Source of the DNA: a virus
Length of the DNA: 23,857 nt
Direction: 5' to 3' (one strand)
IMG/VR virus record: IMGVR_UViG_3300042294_001793
Span: 1-23,857 of that record
Shown here piece by piece: positions 22,315 to 23,857 of this stretch. Every line of letters starts with the position of its first letter. The stretch's first letter is position 1. The notes below the pieces were generated by a model. It was not told where the DNA came from. It did no database searches and saw only the letters and a list, made by a program, of their open reading frames with translations. The position numbers and the translations under genes are program-made.

Positions 22315-23465
22315 GACCTTGTTTTCTTTGTGCTGATATTTATTTTCGCCCCTATCACCTTGCTTCTGATAATCCCTGTTGAACCATAACGCCCTGCATC
22401 CATCCCGTCATCGAAGGCCTTAACAGGATCATCCGGTGAATTGTCGCTCCATTTGTAGGATTTGATTTCACGCTTCAAATTTACACTTTCTAAAGTTATG
22501 ATTAACGGCCTGCTCTTAACTTTTAAAATTTGCTCTTTAACCGATCCCGGATATTTCTCAACTGCCCTGATCCGGTACCCTGCACGCTGAATGTCCTCGA
22601 TCGCTTCCGGCCTTGCACCATCTGCATAAATCATCACGTTGCGATCAACTCTGATTTCTTTCATCAGCCTAATCAGATCAGGTATTGTCAGGTGCGATTG
22701 ATAGATCATCTCGTGCCACTGAACCGAATCGCCAACGCTTCCGACCTCAACCAATACGGTGGGGTGATTATAGCCGAAATCAAGCCCATAAGCTCTTTCA
22801 TCTGGTACCTGATAGGCACGTTGCGAATAATGCGAATAAACCTGATTGCGTACCGTTGCAGGCATACCCTCACCGTAAATGCGCCACAAATCAGGATCGG
22901 CCTGTCTGAGGAATTCAATCTCTGCTATCGTTTCTGCGTTCAGATACGGGTTGTCCTTGTAAGTTGTAATGATCCGCACCGCATCAGACCTTTGATCTAA
23001 TTCAGTCAGGAACCAGTGATCTATCTCAGTTGGGTTATAGTCGGCAATAATTCGCCCGGTTGTCCTTAGTGCCAACTGGCGATAAACGCTAAAATCAGCT
23101 TCCATTATCTCGTTGATGAACAATATATCACGTTTTCGGCCCTGTACCTTGCCGGGTGAATCCATGCCAAAAAACTCAAACAAGTTGCCGTTCAGTCGGT
23201 AGGTATGTTCAGTCCTGTTGTGGTCCTGTTCTCGATAAAGTCCTGCCTGATTCAGCAGCTCGAAAAAGTCACGCATTGTTGATGCCCGTAATGCGTTAAA
23301 TGTTTCCCGGCAGATACTGATCGTTCCAATCCCGTTGAATTGTACCGCAAGGCTGATTAGGTATTGTAAAGCACTGTACGTTTTACTACTGCGTGCGCCG
23401 CCCTGAAGCGCAACTATTCGATGCTTAGGTACGTTCTCAATTAAAAATTGAAGATTGGGGCTCAC
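22308..23465 (-). CDS. terminase large subunit
   Basis: A 385-residue packaging motor and nuclease. Walker A is GGARSSKT at 22-29, Walker B ILFINE at 114-119 with the catalytic Glu, and the motif III-like ADYNPTEIDHW at 141-151. The C-terminal RNase H-like nuclease has Asp230 in YGLDFGYNHPT, Asp283 in YADGARPE and Asp357 in DGMDAGRYG. The sequence looks like the PBSX/phage_term_2 type. Translation starts at GTG in a GTGA overlap with the small subunit stop. It cuts concatemeric DNA and pumps it through the portal. Length is on the short side but complete with both domains. Confidence 0.93.
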   Translation of the reverse strand: MSPNLQFLIENVPKHRIVALQGGARSSKTYSALQYLISLAVQFNGIGTISICRETFNALRASTMRDFFELLNQAGLYREQDHNRTEHTYRLNGNLFEFFGMDSPGKVQGRKRDILFINEIMEADFSVYRQLALRTTGRIIADYNPTEIDHWFLTELDQRSDAVRIITTYKDNPYLNAETIAEIEFLRQADPDLWRIYGEGMPATVRNQVYSHYSQRAYQVPDERAYGLDFGYNHPTVLVEVGSVGDSVQWHEMIYQSHLTIPDLIRLMKEIRVDRNVMIYADGARPEAIEDIQRAGYRIRAVEKYPGSVKEQILKVKSRPLIITLESVNLKREIKSYKWSDNSPDDPVKAFDDGMDAGRYGSTGIIRSKVIGAKINISTKKTRSW

Positions 23466-23830
23466 TTTGCAGCATCCAACCAGTCAGGGCGATTCTTGAA
23501 ATCGTGCGTGTTGTCAACCTCTTTCTTATCCTTCCACTCTTCTGGGAATCGGTTTTTCATTTGAAATATCCAAGCCGTTGCGTTCCCATTTGAATCACCA
23601 GTTACAAGATTAATGCCTTTTTCTTCCCAAAACAAGCGGCATAATTCAAATGCTTCTTTTACGGAGTCGAAAAACTTTGGGTGTACCGACTGCCAATTGT
23701 AGAGGGTTTGCTTATGACAACCAACCAATGCACCAAATGATTCAAACGAATATCCTTTTGCCATGTGATCTTTTACCATTTGGCAATATTCGTCTTTGTA
23801 GTCGGTTGGTCTGCCTCCGGGATGTGCCAT
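23462..23830 (-). CDS. terminase small subunit
   Basis: A 122-residue protein with an N-terminal DNA-binding part (MAHPGGRPTDYKDEYCQMV) and helix-turn-helix SFESFGALVGCHKQTLYNW at about 28-46, then helical segments and a basic/acidic C-terminus with KNRFPEEWKDKKEVD. It would recognise the packaging site and hand DNA to the large subunit, whose gene starts in its stop codon. Small terminases vary in sequence but this pattern (HTH, then WIFQMKNRFPEEW) is common. It is the first gene of the late operon; the leader upstream is cut by the window edge. Confidence 0.85.
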   Translation of the reverse strand: MAHPGGRPTDYKDEYCQMVKDHMAKGYSFESFGALVGCHKQTLYNWQSVHPKFFDSVKEAFELCRLFWEEKGINLVTGDSNGNATAWIFQMKNRFPEEWKDKKEVDNTHDFKNRPDWLDAAK

Positions 23831-23857
23831 ATCTTTAGTATTTACTCCGAATAAACG

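Noticed and set aside
22530-23000. A 156-codon open frame on the plus strand
   Set aside because: Lies antisense to the terminase large subunit, between Walker B and nuclease motifs; no coding character.

Overview
The window is almost entirely the late (packaging, morphogenesis and lysis) region of a tailed dsDNA phage or prophage, most likely infecting a member of the Bacteroidota. It holds terminase subunits, portal, ClpP-type head protease, capsid protein, tape measure, tail proteins, fibre/spike proteins, a CHAP endolysin and a holin candidate. No contractile sheath gene is seen, which fits a siphovirus. The Bacteroidota assignment rests on the look of the tail and connector proteins, the near absence of Shine-Dalgarno sequences, and matches to the Bacteroidota promoter element TAnnTTTG. 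No integrase, repressor, replication gene, tRNA or CRISPR array is visible, so temperate or virulent lifestyle cannot be decided.

Layout, following transcription of the main minus-strand block from the right edge to the left. (1) Packaging: small and large terminase (23830-22308). (2) Tail I (22314-14082): a tail-assembly chaperone with a hidden -1 frameshift extension, a tail-terminator candidate, an HK97 gp10-like protein, two large tail/baseplate proteins, a 45-codon gene, and a 975-residue tape measure. (3) A small helix-turn-helix-like protein and a glycosyltransferase (14085-13223). (4) A carbohydrate island (about 9299-13870) in which plus-strand genes (a Rossmann-like protein, a GT-A-like protein, a GT-B-like protein and an N-acetyl sugar amidotransferase) interleave with minus-strand glycosyltransferases. 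(5) Head: protease with a scaffold-like C-terminal region, major capsid protein, tail-tube candidate, unknown protein, portal, connector (9298-4181). (6) Adsorption and lysis: fibre, small protein, beta-solenoid spike, endolysin, holin (4178-4). Genes are packed with ATGA, GTGA or TAATG overlaps, indicating translational coupling.

The most notable points are the canonical T TTT TTA slippery heptamer that joins the 204-residue chaperone to an 88-codon -1 frame ending exactly at the next gene's start codon; a sugar-modification cassette with a PP-loop amidotransferase embedded in the virion operon, with divergent and probably leaderless transcription; a non-canonical gene order in which the portal is last in the head block and the tape measure last in the tail block; and an overlooked 45-residue gene just upstream of the tape measure. 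All functional calls come from reading the translated sequence; no database search was run.
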